Positions 54,968 to 64,000 of a DNA stretch of 64,000 bases are shown piece after piece. The stretch lies in the NCBI GenBank assembly GCA_031002005.1, contig CM061919.1, positions 221,710,739 to 221,774,738 of the forward strand. The letters run 5' to 3'. This DNA is from Vandiemenella viatica (Eukaryota; Arthropoda; Insecta; Orthoptera; Morabidae). The position numbers were made by a program, and so were the translations under genes. Below the pieces are notes generated by a model. It had not been told where the DNA came from and ran no database searches. It saw only the letters and a program-made list of their open reading frames with translations. Each line of letters opens with the position of its first letter. Position 1 is the first letter of the stretch.

Positions 54968-54975
54968 TTCCCTCT

Positions 54976-55937
54976 GCAACAACAGATATAAGCCAACTCC
55001 TTTTTATCAGTGGCAAAGATTCTAATCTTAAAATAAGTAGTTCACCTATCGTAAGGCAAAGATTTCAATAATTATTTAGAACTAGTAATCAGTTTATCTG
55101 CTTCGTGATTGTAATAACCGTCGATTGAACCAAAACAGTTCGCAAAAGCGATGTGGGATCACTGGGCTAACAGCTCTCTTGTCATTAATGAGAAGAGGCC
55201 GATTATTACTCTTGGTACTCACGTCTACGTCTATTAGCATAGCAAGTTAACGAACGGCCCATTAGCGGGATAGCCTGCCCGATGAGAGATGCACCGACAC
55301 GCTCTTCAGTCGATGGGTCGCAGTTGCATGCTAATATTCGATTTACATACTTCCCCGCGCCCATCGAACTCGGATGGAATGGCATCGAGGGTACCGCACG
55401 AAACAAACGGTACCCTGTACCCATCTGCGGGCTGGAGGCACAGTAAAGATAACTTGTTTGCAAGGGGCTTTCGTACTCAACTTTGAAAATTTAATAGTTA
55501 TTATTTACTTAACTTATTGATTTGTCTGTCAACAGTTCCCGGTAACGATTGTGGTAAGAGAGTTACGTGTAGTGGATAAACATAAGTACTTGCGTCATCT
55601 TCTGTTTTTACTGGTCGGCGCGTAAAAGAGAAACTATCGATACACGAGATCGAGGATGTGTAAAGAGCGAAGCTGATAGCGGTGTCTCTATGATCGAGTG
55701 TCGAGTGAATTGCTCAATGTTATGTAGATAAATATAAGACAAATGCGGTAGTGGCCAAGCATTGTCTGATTATAATCCTGGCCTCTCCATCCCTGGCAGC
55801 GAGCTAATTCTTGTCTCTAATGAGTACCTAGCATTAAATTTAATAAACAATTTGAAATAGCTGTGCATGCGTCTATTTTTTTTTTTTTTCGATTATTAAG
55901 TCTCAACTCTGAGAAATATATTTTCTTTCTTCTCTCT
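54976..55937. other. Unique sequence, no gene recognised
   Basis: Opposite open frames at 55206-55486 (85 and 65 codons) lack motifs. This is the target region of the LTR element. Confidence 0.3.
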
Positions 55938-56672
55938 TGTAAGGGAGCCAAATAAATCCCCGTAATATTGTGTTAAAGCGAAGTGAATATACGCGCCTGG
56001 CAAGCTGCACAGCCGTGCGCTGTAAGCCGAGAGATATGCGCTGAGCTAAGCACGGGCGCTGGCCAGCAGCTACACGCAGTCAGTCTGCCTCGGAAGTTTG
56101 TACGTAACACATCTGATGTAGGAGTGTCGTGATTTTACTACCAACATAATCGCTTGTACCCCAATTCGGCAACAGGAGTCTAAATTCAAGCTAGCGGGGG
56201 TATTGCTAACATATTGCGTGGTGCAGAAATTACGTTCCTGTATTTGTGTAACTGTCCGTGTGTAAATTAACGGCGAATAAATTGGAACTAATCTGTAATC
56301 TCTGTTTCCGTCAGTAATAAACCTTACTAAACCGTATCAGGCTAACAACACTCAAGCCAAAGAACTCTACGCAGCCTTCAATAAAAAACAGTAACATCTT
56401 TTATTATACATTAGTTGTTCAGCAGCTATTGTCCGCGCAGTTGTCGATTCTGCGTCATCAACGATCGACTGGTGTCAGCGAAGGCCGTCGTCCTGACAAG
56501 AAGAAAAGAAGAACATCAAGAAGACGTTGCTATCGGTCAGGTTAGTGATCACACCTCCGATAGCCAACCAGTCACCAATCAATATCCACTCAGCCATCCA
56601 AAACGGTACTCTGGCGTCATCTGCGGGACTCAAACCCTGCACCACACGCGAATAAACAGAGACACCCTCACA
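55938..56672 (+). repeat. 5' LTR
   Basis: 735 bp, starts TGTAAGGGAGCC, ends GACACCCTCACA. It contains AATAAA words (near 56275 and 56651). It differs from the 3' LTR only by small indels: about four bases near 56125, one near 56155, and one near 56650. The LTR supplies promoter and polyadenylation signals (family knowledge). Confidence 0.9.
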
Positions 56673-56676
56673 AAAG

Positions 56677-56694
56677 TGGCTGTCAGATCGTGGG
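56677..56694 (+). promoter_or_regulatory. Candidate primer-binding site
   Basis: TGGCTGTCAGATCGTGGG begins four bases after the 5' LTR. TGG is the complement of the tRNA CCA end, and the rest resembles a tRNA-Leu-type site (TGTCAGA.GTGGGAT), imperfectly. The primer identity is uncertain. Confidence 0.45.
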
Positions 56695-56999
56695 ATTTAT
56701 TCGATACGGAAGGTGTTAGAAAGTGAATGTTGGTAGTCGCGAACGTAAAAAATTGTGGAACAGTGCCCGGAAGAAGGAGAACGTCGGTTCGAGCCCAGGA
56801 ACCAGTGGAGTCAAAAGCAGCCTGTGGAGCCAAGCAGCAGCCCAACGGCGGTGAGGAACAACGCGGTAGCAGCCTCCAGACAACGGCAGTAGCGTCGGTC
56901 GGTGAATTCCAGCGTCGGAAGTTAGTAGTAGGTGAACGGGGATTCGAGCACACCAACCTGTAACTCCGAAGTTTGGCTAATAGGTGAGTGGAAATCACC

Positions 57000-57323
57000 A
57001 TGTCTGTCCTTCTAGAGAATAGAGAAGTCCCTTTGCAAGACGCAATTAACATTTTGAGTCAAAAATTGGCGGAATTAAACCCGCGTAGAGTTGTTGATCC
57101 TGAATCAAAGTCTAAAATTAATAATGCAGTTATGAATAGTAATTTAACATTTGGTGGTACAGCTAATGAGTCAATTCAAGAATTTTTTATGAAATTTGAA
57201 GATTTTTTGTCATTTAGTGATTTGTCAAGTAGTGAGAAAATGAGGATTCTGAGGACCAAATTGGTCGGTGAAGCATTTAAGTTTGTTGTTTATGATGATG
57301 ATTGCAAACAAACCGAGACGTAA
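57000..57323 (+). pseudogene. gag-like gene, N-terminal part, cut by the assembly gap
   Basis: ATG at 57000 in a good context (caccATG). 107 codons are open to a TAA at 57321-57323, which directly touches the run of N. The peptide is mixed-charge helical (LENREVPLQDAINILSQKLA, then FFMKFEDFLSFSDLSSSEKM, LRTKLVGEAFKFV), as in the capsid-type gag of gypsy elements, where 'F...FE.......EK...LR..L.G.A' is common. A GTG four codons upstream is in frame but unlikely as start. Full gag would be several hundred residues. The stop is probably an assembly-edge artefact or a real truncation. Confidence 0.6.
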
Positions 57324-58323
57324 NNNNNNNNNNNNNNNNNNNNNNNNNNNNNNNNNNNNNNNNNNNNNNNNNNNNNNNNNNNNNNNNNNNNNNNNNNNNN
57401 NNNNNNNNNNNNNNNNNNNNNNNNNNNNNNNNNNNNNNNNNNNNNNNNNNNNNNNNNNNNNNNNNNNNNNNNNNNNNNNNNNNNNNNNNNNNNNNNNNNN
57501 NNNNNNNNNNNNNNNNNNNNNNNNNNNNNNNNNNNNNNNNNNNNNNNNNNNNNNNNNNNNNNNNNNNNNNNNNNNNNNNNNNNNNNNNNNNNNNNNNNNN
57601 NNNNNNNNNNNNNNNNNNNNNNNNNNNNNNNNNNNNNNNNNNNNNNNNNNNNNNNNNNNNNNNNNNNNNNNNNNNNNNNNNNNNNNNNNNNNNNNNNNNN
57701 NNNNNNNNNNNNNNNNNNNNNNNNNNNNNNNNNNNNNNNNNNNNNNNNNNNNNNNNNNNNNNNNNNNNNNNNNNNNNNNNNNNNNNNNNNNNNNNNNNNN
57801 NNNNNNNNNNNNNNNNNNNNNNNNNNNNNNNNNNNNNNNNNNNNNNNNNNNNNNNNNNNNNNNNNNNNNNNNNNNNNNNNNNNNNNNNNNNNNNNNNNNN
57901 NNNNNNNNNNNNNNNNNNNNNNNNNNNNNNNNNNNNNNNNNNNNNNNNNNNNNNNNNNNNNNNNNNNNNNNNNNNNNNNNNNNNNNNNNNNNNNNNNNNN
58001 NNNNNNNNNNNNNNNNNNNNNNNNNNNNNNNNNNNNNNNNNNNNNNNNNNNNNNNNNNNNNNNNNNNNNNNNNNNNNNNNNNNNNNNNNNNNNNNNNNNN
58101 NNNNNNNNNNNNNNNNNNNNNNNNNNNNNNNNNNNNNNNNNNNNNNNNNNNNNNNNNNNNNNNNNNNNNNNNNNNNNNNNNNNNNNNNNNNNNNNNNNNN
58201 NNNNNNNNNNNNNNNNNNNNNNNNNNNNNNNNNNNNNNNNNNNNNNNNNNNNNNNNNNNNNNNNNNNNNNNNNNNNNNNNNNNNNNNNNNNNNNNNNNNN
58301 NNNNNNNNNNNNNNNNNNNNNNN
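57324..58323. other. Assembly gap of exactly 1,000 N
   Basis: Fixed-length placeholder between the gag start and the env end. Long open frames through it are meaningless. An intact element of this type would have several kilobases here (rest of gag, protease, reverse transcriptase, RNase H, integrase, most of env). Confidence 0.98.
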
Positions 58324-58324
58324 G

Positions 58325-58954
58325 CAGAAATGTGAATCTAATATTGTAGAAATATGTCCATTGATGACTTTGCATGATGTAAGTGTAAGTAGTTGTGAAT
58401 CTGATATGTTCTTTTCAGAAAAGTTTGTTGAGTCATGTCAAAGAGAAGTTGTGACCCTCACTAAATCATATTTTGCTAGAGTTCATGATAATTGGATATT
58501 TACCTTGTTAACACCTTGTACTGTCAGTGTCAATTGTATTCAATCTCAGCAGACAACTAAATTATCAGTAAGTGGTTCAGGAATGTTTGTAAACACTACA
58601 GGTTGTCAAATAATTGGAAATGATTTTAGAACACCAGCAATTAAGTCAGTTAAGAAGTCTTATGACTTGTCTTATCCATTGTATTACTTACCAAATTTAA
58701 CTTATGAAATTTATCACAGTCCTAAATTAATTGAATTGAATTTGACTTATAGTAAGGAGGTTAAAGAAGAGATTGATAAGTATCTTAAAGCATCTAATGA
58801 CACTATTAAATTCAGTAAGATTATTGCACATTTGGAGTCACAAATGAGTTCTAGAGATCAACATAAGATAACAGTTGTATCTGCCAGTGTTACGTCTATT
58901 ATTTGTATTTTAATTGTCTTGTTTTGGGTATTTGGTTATGTAGACATTGTATGA
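58325..58954 (+). pseudogene. Envelope-like protein, C-terminal part
   Basis: About 209 residues are open from the gap edge to TGA at 58952-58954. The extracellular part has several Cys and N-glycosylation sequons (NTT, NLT twice, NDT). A helical stretch rich in charged residues precedes a single strongly hydrophobic segment of about 23 residues (58870-58945) and a cytoplasmic end of only a few residues. This layout fits the membrane-anchored C-terminal subunit of errantivirus envelopes, which are related to baculovirus-type fusion proteins. The N-terminal part, with any cleavage site and fusion peptide, lies in the gap, so function cannot be judged. It is followed by about 115 bp and the polypurine tract. 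Confidence 0.7.
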
Positions 58955-59070
58955 ATAAGATGATTCAGAATTATTTTGCTGCAAATGCAGCCACGCAATC
59001 TGTTAGCAGCATACGAGTAACTATTCCAGAGATTTCTCATGATAGTGTTGCAGGAGCAACACGTGTTTCA

Positions 59071-59084
59071 AAGGCGGGGGGAGT
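59071..59084 (+). promoter_or_regulatory. Polypurine tract
   Basis: aaggcggggggagt lies immediately before the 3' LTR (59085). It is the expected primer for plus-strand DNA synthesis, with the single C and final T as exceptions. Confidence 0.65.
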
Positions 59085-59823
59085 TGTAAGGGAGCCAAAT
59101 AAATCCCCGTAATATTGTGTTAAAGCGAAGTGAATATACGCGCCTGGCAAGCTGCACAGCCGTGCGCTGTAAGCCGAGAGATATGCGCTGAGCTAAGCAC
59201 GGGCGCTGGCCAGCAGCTACACGCAGTCAGTCTGCCTCGGAAGTTTGTACGTAACACATCTGATGTAGGCGAGTGTGTCGTGATTTTACTACCAACATAA
59301 TCGCTTTGTACCCCAATTCGGCAACAGGAGTCTAAATTCAAGCTAGCGGGGGTATTGCTAACATATTGCGTGGTGCAGAAATTACGTTCCTGTATTTGTG
59401 TAACTGTCCGTGTGTAAATTAACGGCGAATAAATTGGAACTAATCTGTAATCTCTGTTTCCGTCAGTAATAAACCTTACTAAACCGTATCAGGCTAACAA
59501 CACTCAAGCCAAAGAACTCTACGCAGCCTTCAATAAAAAACAGTAACATCTTTTATTATACATTAGTTGTTCAGCAGCTATTGTCCGCGCAGTTGTCGAT
59601 TCTGCGTCATCAACGATCGACTGGTGTCAGCGAAGGCCGTCGTCCTGACAAGAAGAAAAGAAGAACATCAAGAAGACGTTGCTATCGGTCAGGTTAGTGA
59701 TCACACCTCCGATAGCCAACCAGTCACCAATCAATATCCACTCAGCCATCCAAAACGGTACTCTGGCGTCATCTGCGGGACTCAAACCCTGCACCACACG
59801 CAATAAACAGAGACACCCTCACA
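59085..59823 (+). repeat. 3' LTR
   Basis: 739 bp, TGTAAGGGAGCC to GACACCCTCACA. AATAAA near 59802, about 20 bases before the end, is a plausible polyadenylation signal. Aligns with the 5' LTR with only a few small indels. Confidence 0.9.
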
Positions 59824-60190
59824 CTCTCTAATCACTTGCCCCCCCCCCCCATTCAAAATAATTTTGGTGTTTTCGTATTTTTCCTTAACAACACGTTCTT
59901 AAGTTGACATTGGCGAGTGATTAATTCGCTCTGAGTAGTAATTACAAGTCAGGTTAAACATTCAGGGATCGTTTTCGGAATTTGTAAATTGCAATCTAAA
60001 AATTGTTTGTTTACACATTCTAAGCCAGTGAGCTCCTATGGCAATATCTTTTAACGGGATAGGTACTTGTTTTCTGTGACTGCGCTACAATTTATTACTT
60101 TATTTATTTCTCGTGTCCAGGACATAAGTTGAAAAAAAAAAAAAATAACATTAATTAATTAATATTAAACTATAAACACAATTAAATAGA
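59824..60190. other. No gene seen
   Basis: Holds a C12 run just after the LTR element and an A14 run near 60132. No coding pattern. Confidence 0.35.
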
Positions 60191-60193
60191 ATG

Positions 60194-60811
60194 TCACCAG
60201 AATTCCGCAATCTTGATGGCCTTCTCGTTTGCCCTGTTCTCGTTTGCCCTGTAAAGGTCGTCGATATTGCAGGTTTCAGGGAGATTCCTGCATATCAGAA
60301 GATGTTGTGGGTTCTGAAGCTCACCACATTCACACAGATCGTTAACATTAGTGTACCCCCATTTTTTAATATTATATTTACATCGGGACACTTCAGTTCT
60401 TAATCTGTTTAGAGCCTTCCATATAGCATATGGCTGATTACATCCCGCAGCCGGTGCCTCTTTGATGTTCCTCCACTGTTCTTCAGGCAACGAATTTCGC
60501 CATAGTTCTAGACGGCGTGCTCCAGTAGAAGATGTTATGGCTGTAGTTGATTGTACGAAGCTCTTCCTCGACTTCAGCCTTGTGGGTTGAGGTTCGTGTC
60601 CAAACAAAGGGTGTCTGGGGTCTATTTCTTGTTTCCTCTTCTCCCTCTCTGCAGCTGTTTTCCTACGAATGTCAGGTGGTGCTATACCCATGATTTGGTA
60701 TGTTTTATTAATAGGAGTTGGTTTTAGGTAACCTGTTACAATGCAACCAGTATCATTCAATGCTATATCAACCAGGACAAAATTTATTACTAAAAAATAC
60801 AAATTGTCCAT
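60194..60811 (-). pseudogene. LINE ORF2 C-terminal part (Cys-His knuckle type)
   Basis: A 205-codon open frame, of which about residues 12-205 are recognisable: DIALNDTGCIVTGYLKPTPI, IMGIAPPDIRRKTAAEREKR, DPRHPLFGHEPQPTRLKSRK, LPEEQWRNIKEAPAAGCNQP, YAIWKALNRLRTEVSRCKYN, then C-E-C-G-x5-PQHLLIC. The final C.C…H…C resembles the C-terminal zinc knuckle of Jockey/R1-type LINE polymerases. The RT itself is absent (5' truncation near 60780); the apparent Met start is not the real one. The frame is fully open, so this copy is younger than the CR1-like ones. Confidence 0.7.
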
Positions 60812-60814
60812 TTT

Positions 60815-60980
60815 GCAAGCGAAAAAACCTTATTATAAAATGAGGCTGGATGGACTATTCTTATCTTTCCGGTATATGCATCACCTTTCTCATTCCCAGA
60901 ATTGTAAATATTTTAAGATTAATAATTTTCTGTTTGTTATGTTCATTTTTCGATAATTTTGTTGAACCTGGTTTGAGATG
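60815..60980. other. No feature seen
   Basis: AT-rich spacer. Confidence 0.3.
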
Positions 60981-60984
60981 GTTG

Positions 60985-61075
60985 GATTAACGTTCCGGAG
61001 TACGCGTGTTCAAATCCCCATCCGTCTATCTGGATTTGCCGGTATGGTTCCCTCAATTGATGAAAAGGCAAAGTT
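60985..61075 (+). mobile_element. SINE A head, strongly degenerate
   Basis: 'gttggattaacgttccggag', 'gcgtgttcaaatccccatcc' (B-box-like), 'gtctatctggatttgccgg' and 'tatggttccctcaa' follow the family order, but the 'caaatcactccagg' block is missing. Confidence 0.42.
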
Positions 61076-61299
61076 TATTTTAAGGTATTTATGTCTGTGC
61101 TAAAATCCTAAACAATTAAATTTTCTTTGTATGTTGTTAACGATTTAATGATACTTATGTCTATTGTTGCAGGTTGAGCGCGTGAACCTGAAAGGCTGTT
61201 GCAGGTAAGATAGCCAGTTGCCTTTTGTGTTTCGCCGTGTAGTTGCTTGCAACAGTTTCCAGGAAGTTAATTGTCTTTAGTCAGTATTCCGTTATGTAA

Positions 61300-62360
61300 A
61301 TCGGATACTTCCTGCATTATCAAAAGAGGTTGAAGTATATATGGGAGTGCCACAGGGTAGTGTATTGGGACCATTGCTGTTCATAATTCTAATGAATGAC
61401 TGCTGATGGGTTACGGTCAGTCTAGGTATTTTGTAGATGATATAATGGTATACAATAGGATAAAAACAGGTGAAGACTAAGAACAGCTGCAGGGTGACCT
61501 GGATAGAATATCTAAATGTGTTAGTCAGCATAGAATGAAGATAAATGCCAAGAAAAGTCAGCTTATTAGGTACACACATATAAAACACAAAAGGTTAATT
61601 ACGGTTATAGGCTGGGGTCAGAATTGCTTGTTGAAAGATTGAAGTGTAAATATCTTGGCATAACGTTTGATAACAAACTCAATTGGACAGAGCACATTGG
61701 GCAGATGGTAGAAGGTTACAAAATCCTTCATTTACTGGAGAGGGTGATGAGAGGATGTACCAGAGAAGTTAGGGAATTGGGTTAGAAAACTTTGGTCAGA
61801 CCAGTGGTTCAATATGGTGGTGTTTTGGGGCCCACATTTTGGTTATCAACTACAGGAGTTGCAAGGTGAGTATAGGTGAGCTAGATTTGTTTGTGGAAAT
61901 TATCGCAGGACCCAGTCCTGATATAAGGGAGCTGGATTGGGATTCATTGGAGGAAAGGAGGATGGTGAAGAGAGCGCTGGGAATGCACAGGGCATATGTT
62001 CATGATGAAGATTGGAGGGATATTGGTCAAAGAATTAGAAAGAGATGGAAGGGGTAAGGCAACCATGACCACAAGCTTGCGCTCGATTTCATGCATAATG
62101 GAGTGGGAAAATTTTCATTTGTTGGATAGGGTGTCAGAAATTGGAACATATTACCAAGTGTAGTGATAATAATGTTCCAAAAACGCTTAAGGAATTTAGA
62201 GTTAAAATTTATAAATCATAATGGTAAATGGGGCAGGAATTTAACATTCTAATTACAAAAGAATTTTTTTAAAAAATATGTATATATAAAAACGGGTAAA
62301 TGGATGACTGGGGGAAATGCCAGCGCAGTGTTAGCTCCATCGCAATTAAATTAATAATAA
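61300..62360 (+). mobile_element. CR1-like LINE, from RT active site to 3' end
   Basis: Plus-strand blocks: VYMGVPQGSVLGPLLFIILM and ND (61335-61400), YFVDDIMVYNRIKTGE with the catalytic DD (61427-61475), LQGDLDRISKCVSQHRMKIN and AKKSQLIRYT. After frameshifts: 'LKCKYLGITFDNKLNW', 'HIGQMVEGYKILHLL', 'GCTREVRELG', 'HFGYQLQELQG', 'ARFVCGNYRRTQS', 'ELDWDSLEERRMVKRALGMH', RAYVHDEDWRDIGQRIRKRW, 'GNHDHKLALDFMHNGVGKFS' and 'KLKEFRVKIYK'-type tail. It ends 'gctccatcgcaattaaatta' with (AAT)n at about 62350-62360. The most complete copy of the family here, but with many stops. Confidence 0.8.
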
Positions 62361-62364
62361 TAAC

Positions 62365-63280
62365 TGTTGGATTTGCGTTTTATTTGGCCTATAATTTTAT
62401 TATTCTGTCAGAGGTCGTAAATAATACGGCTTTAATACAGCGCTGTAGCTTTTAACAGAAGATGAGACGAGGTGGAGGCTTGCTCGGCGTGTCAACATCG
62501 AGGTCGCGCGTTCAAGTACCTCGCGCCGCCGCGCAGGGGAAAGTGCAGCCGGCTTCCGCGCTGCGTTTGGACTTCAAACTTGATACGGATCAGCGGGAAC
62601 TGATTTCTTTCTGCCAAGGGAAGAAAACTAAAAAAAATACCTCGCACGATTTAACCGTTGATGATTAGTAATGCATTTTGTTGGAATAGCTAGGTAGGAA
62701 ACTGGAAAATCGTTATAGATTCCCAATCTCGGAAGGGAGATCCGCCGCCCGTGTGGACGATATCTTAGTTCCAACTCGTCGAAAGTACTATGTCTCCTTC
62801 ACCGCCTCTTAGAGTTGAAAACCTTATTCCAACTCCACGTACTCAGTAAGTTTCCTCTAAGATGTCATTGTTAATACTGAGGAATAGGTATTTACCTTTT
62901 CAATAATAAAATTGTGGCGTAAGGAGGGGAGGGGGTGCGTGGGAACGTGGTGAGAAAAACTTTGTGAATCTATAGATTTTAAACAATATCGCAGAAGATA
63001 TGCACTGCGCATATTTGAAACGAAAACAAGTATGGTTATGGCAGGGAGGTGTTCCGTAGAAAAAGTAAACTACTGTATCATCCGCTGAATGATACTATCG
63101 GAAAGGGGCTCATTAAATTGGTCTTGTCGCTTTGTATGGAGCCAAAATGTGGACTATAGCGAGAGGTCATTTTTAATGGAGATTTATGGTACGTGGACTA
63201 CGAGGTTATTAGAACCAGGCTAGTATTATTGACGAGAAACGTATAGGTAATTGCCATTACGAACGAATCATCCAAATATC
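62365..63280. other. Unique sequence, no gene recognised
   Basis: A GC-rich patch at 62465-62600 holds a B-box-like 'cgcgttcaagtacctcg' without a convincing A box. Its 68-codon frame has no motif. Confidence 0.3.
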
Positions 63281-63283
63281 GTC

Positions 63284-63380
63284 CTAGAATGATTTAGGGA
63301 AACCATGGAAAACTGGAATGCAGATGGCGGGCCGGGATCGAACCTGTGACCTCCCGGATGCCAGACAGTCAGTGAAAAGG
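63284..63380 (-). mobile_element. SINE A-related fragment, minus strand
   Basis: The minus strand reads 'ctggcatccgggaggtcaca', 'ggttcgatcccggcccgcca' (B box), 'gttttccatggtttccctaa' and 'atcattctagg'. Head and first part of the body only. The B-box region differs from other copies, suggesting a subfamily. Confidence 0.65.
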
Positions 63381-63386
63381 TAGGAA

Positions 63387-63512
63387 CAAAGAGTGGAAGT
63401 ACTAGAGACGTGGATATGGGCTGATAGGTACTGGTGAAAATGATATGATCAAAGAGTAGAACTACAGTACTAGCGATGTGGGTATGAAGATTGATAATGT
63501 TGAAATGGTAGG
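63387..63512 (+). repeat. Imperfect tandem duplication, two 63-bp units
   Basis: 'caaagagtggaagtactaga' at 63387 and 'caaagagtagaactacagta' at 63450 start two purine-rich units that stay similar (gacgtggatatggg / gatgtgggtatgaa, ctgataggt / attgataat). Confidence 0.5.
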
Positions 63513-63514
63513 AT

Positions 63515-64000
63515 AGGATGTAGTGGTGCTGAGAAGAAAGTGGGAGAAACTAGTGTTGCTCTAGATCTAGAGCATAAAATAATGTTTACTGAAATAAGCA
63601 ATGAAATGGAAGGTGATGGAACAGGAAGTGGATGAATATTAGATAATATAAAGGTTTATAAAGATATTTGAAGATATCAGAGAAGCTGAAAAATAGGGCT
63701 CTTCTTTTTGCGTTTTCTTGCTTAGTGGTGTACTATATTCCTTTTCAATACCTTTTTAAGTTCATGCAAGCGCACAGCTAGAAGCGATAGAATGCGTATT
63801 TGCCAGCAGCCAACTATCCAACCAGTTTCACTGGCAATTCTCTACTTGTTTTTAAGGTGGCCAATACCGGAAACAGGGCATAAAGCGATAAAGTGATTGC
63901 CATCTTCATTAACATGTCAAGAAAAAACTAGCTGTGCAGGTACGTATTCGTGCCTCGAGGCGTGTTACGGTATGTCTGCAGCTACCTCGTTGCTGCCAAC
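63515..64000. other. No feature seen
   Basis: Purine-rich to 63680, then mixed sequence to the window edge. No coding pattern. Confidence 0.35.

Larger units (their letters stand above)
55938..59823 (+). mobile_element. Errantivirus-like LTR retrotransposon, interior mostly unsequenced
   Basis: Two direct LTRs (735 and 739 bp) bound an interior with the start of a gag-like frame (57000), a run of exactly 1,000 N (57324-58323), and the C-terminal part of an envelope-like protein (58325-58954). Both LTRs are TGT…ACA. CTCTCT occurs just before the 5' LTR and just after the 3' LTR, consistent with a 4- or 6-bp target duplication. The order LTR-gag-(pol)-env-LTR with an env-type membrane protein is that of insect errantiviruses (Ty3/gypsy type). 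Near-identical LTRs indicate a recent insertion. Visible interior is far too short; the gap length is a placeholder. Confidence 0.85.

Noticed and set aside
57268..58954. Open frames of 355-550 codons across 57.3-59 kb on both strands
   Set aside because: They run through the 1,000-N gap; only the last 209 residues of one of them are real sequence.
1..64000. Bacterial-style operons, ribosome binding sites, phage or plasmid origins
   Set aside because: The window is eukaryotic; short scattered open frames and mobile elements explain the content.

Overview
This is animal, almost certainly insect, nuclear DNA. It is AT-rich, has no dense or operon-like coding, and is filled with insect-type mobile elements: an errantivirus-like LTR element with an envelope-like gene, a mariner relative, CR1-type and other non-LTR (LINE) elements, Helitron, PIF/Harbinger and hAT-like DNA transposons, and two abundant tRNA-derived SINE families. 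No complete, recognisable host protein-coding gene is visible, and nearly all long open frames belong to mobile elements or look like chance. The exact species cannot be read from the window. The SINE load and large intergenic spaces suggest a large-genome insect (inference).

Layout. 1-13 kb is a repeat mosaic. It holds SINE and LINE fragments, a four-unit tandem repeat (2.05-2.67 kb), and a TTAA-flanked DNA transposon with a decayed transposase (2.78-4.08 kb). A possible host 3'-terminal exon and 3' UTR lie at 4.94-6.11 kb. At 7.9-12.7 kb is a pile of CR1-like fragments in alternating orientation, with SINE and hAT-like insertions. 13.4-31.8 kb is mostly unique AT-rich DNA with a possible TATA-less promoter and first exon at 13.4-13.8 kb, a LINE with a nearly open ORF1 (15.8-17.4 kb), and scattered SINEs. 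31.8-36.9 kb holds another CR1 copy, two abutting MITEs, a LINE fragment, a Helitron 3' end and a third related MITE. 37-51 kb has SINEs, a 3'-truncated mariner, a long palindromic element centred on a (TG)34 microsatellite, and a Helitron helicase remnant with its 3' terminus.

51.9-54.2 kb is a three-level nest. A hAT-like element carries a SINE, and the SINE carries a 970-bp PIF/Harbinger element. Each of the two DNA transposons has target-site duplications, and the Harbinger element keeps remnants of two genes (transposase and a MADF-like protein). 55.9-59.8 kb is a young LTR retrotransposon with near-identical LTRs. Its interior is mostly replaced by exactly 1,000 N, so only the start of gag and the end of an envelope-like gene are seen. 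60.2-64 kb has two more LINE fragments and degenerate SINEs.

The elements do not form a pathway. What the window records is a layered history of insertions that can be ordered by nesting. I see no CRISPR array, operon or novel enzymatic system. The points most worth a second look are the triple nest, the TTAA element, the gapped envelope-bearing retroelement, the palindrome around the microsatellite, and two possible pieces of host genes.
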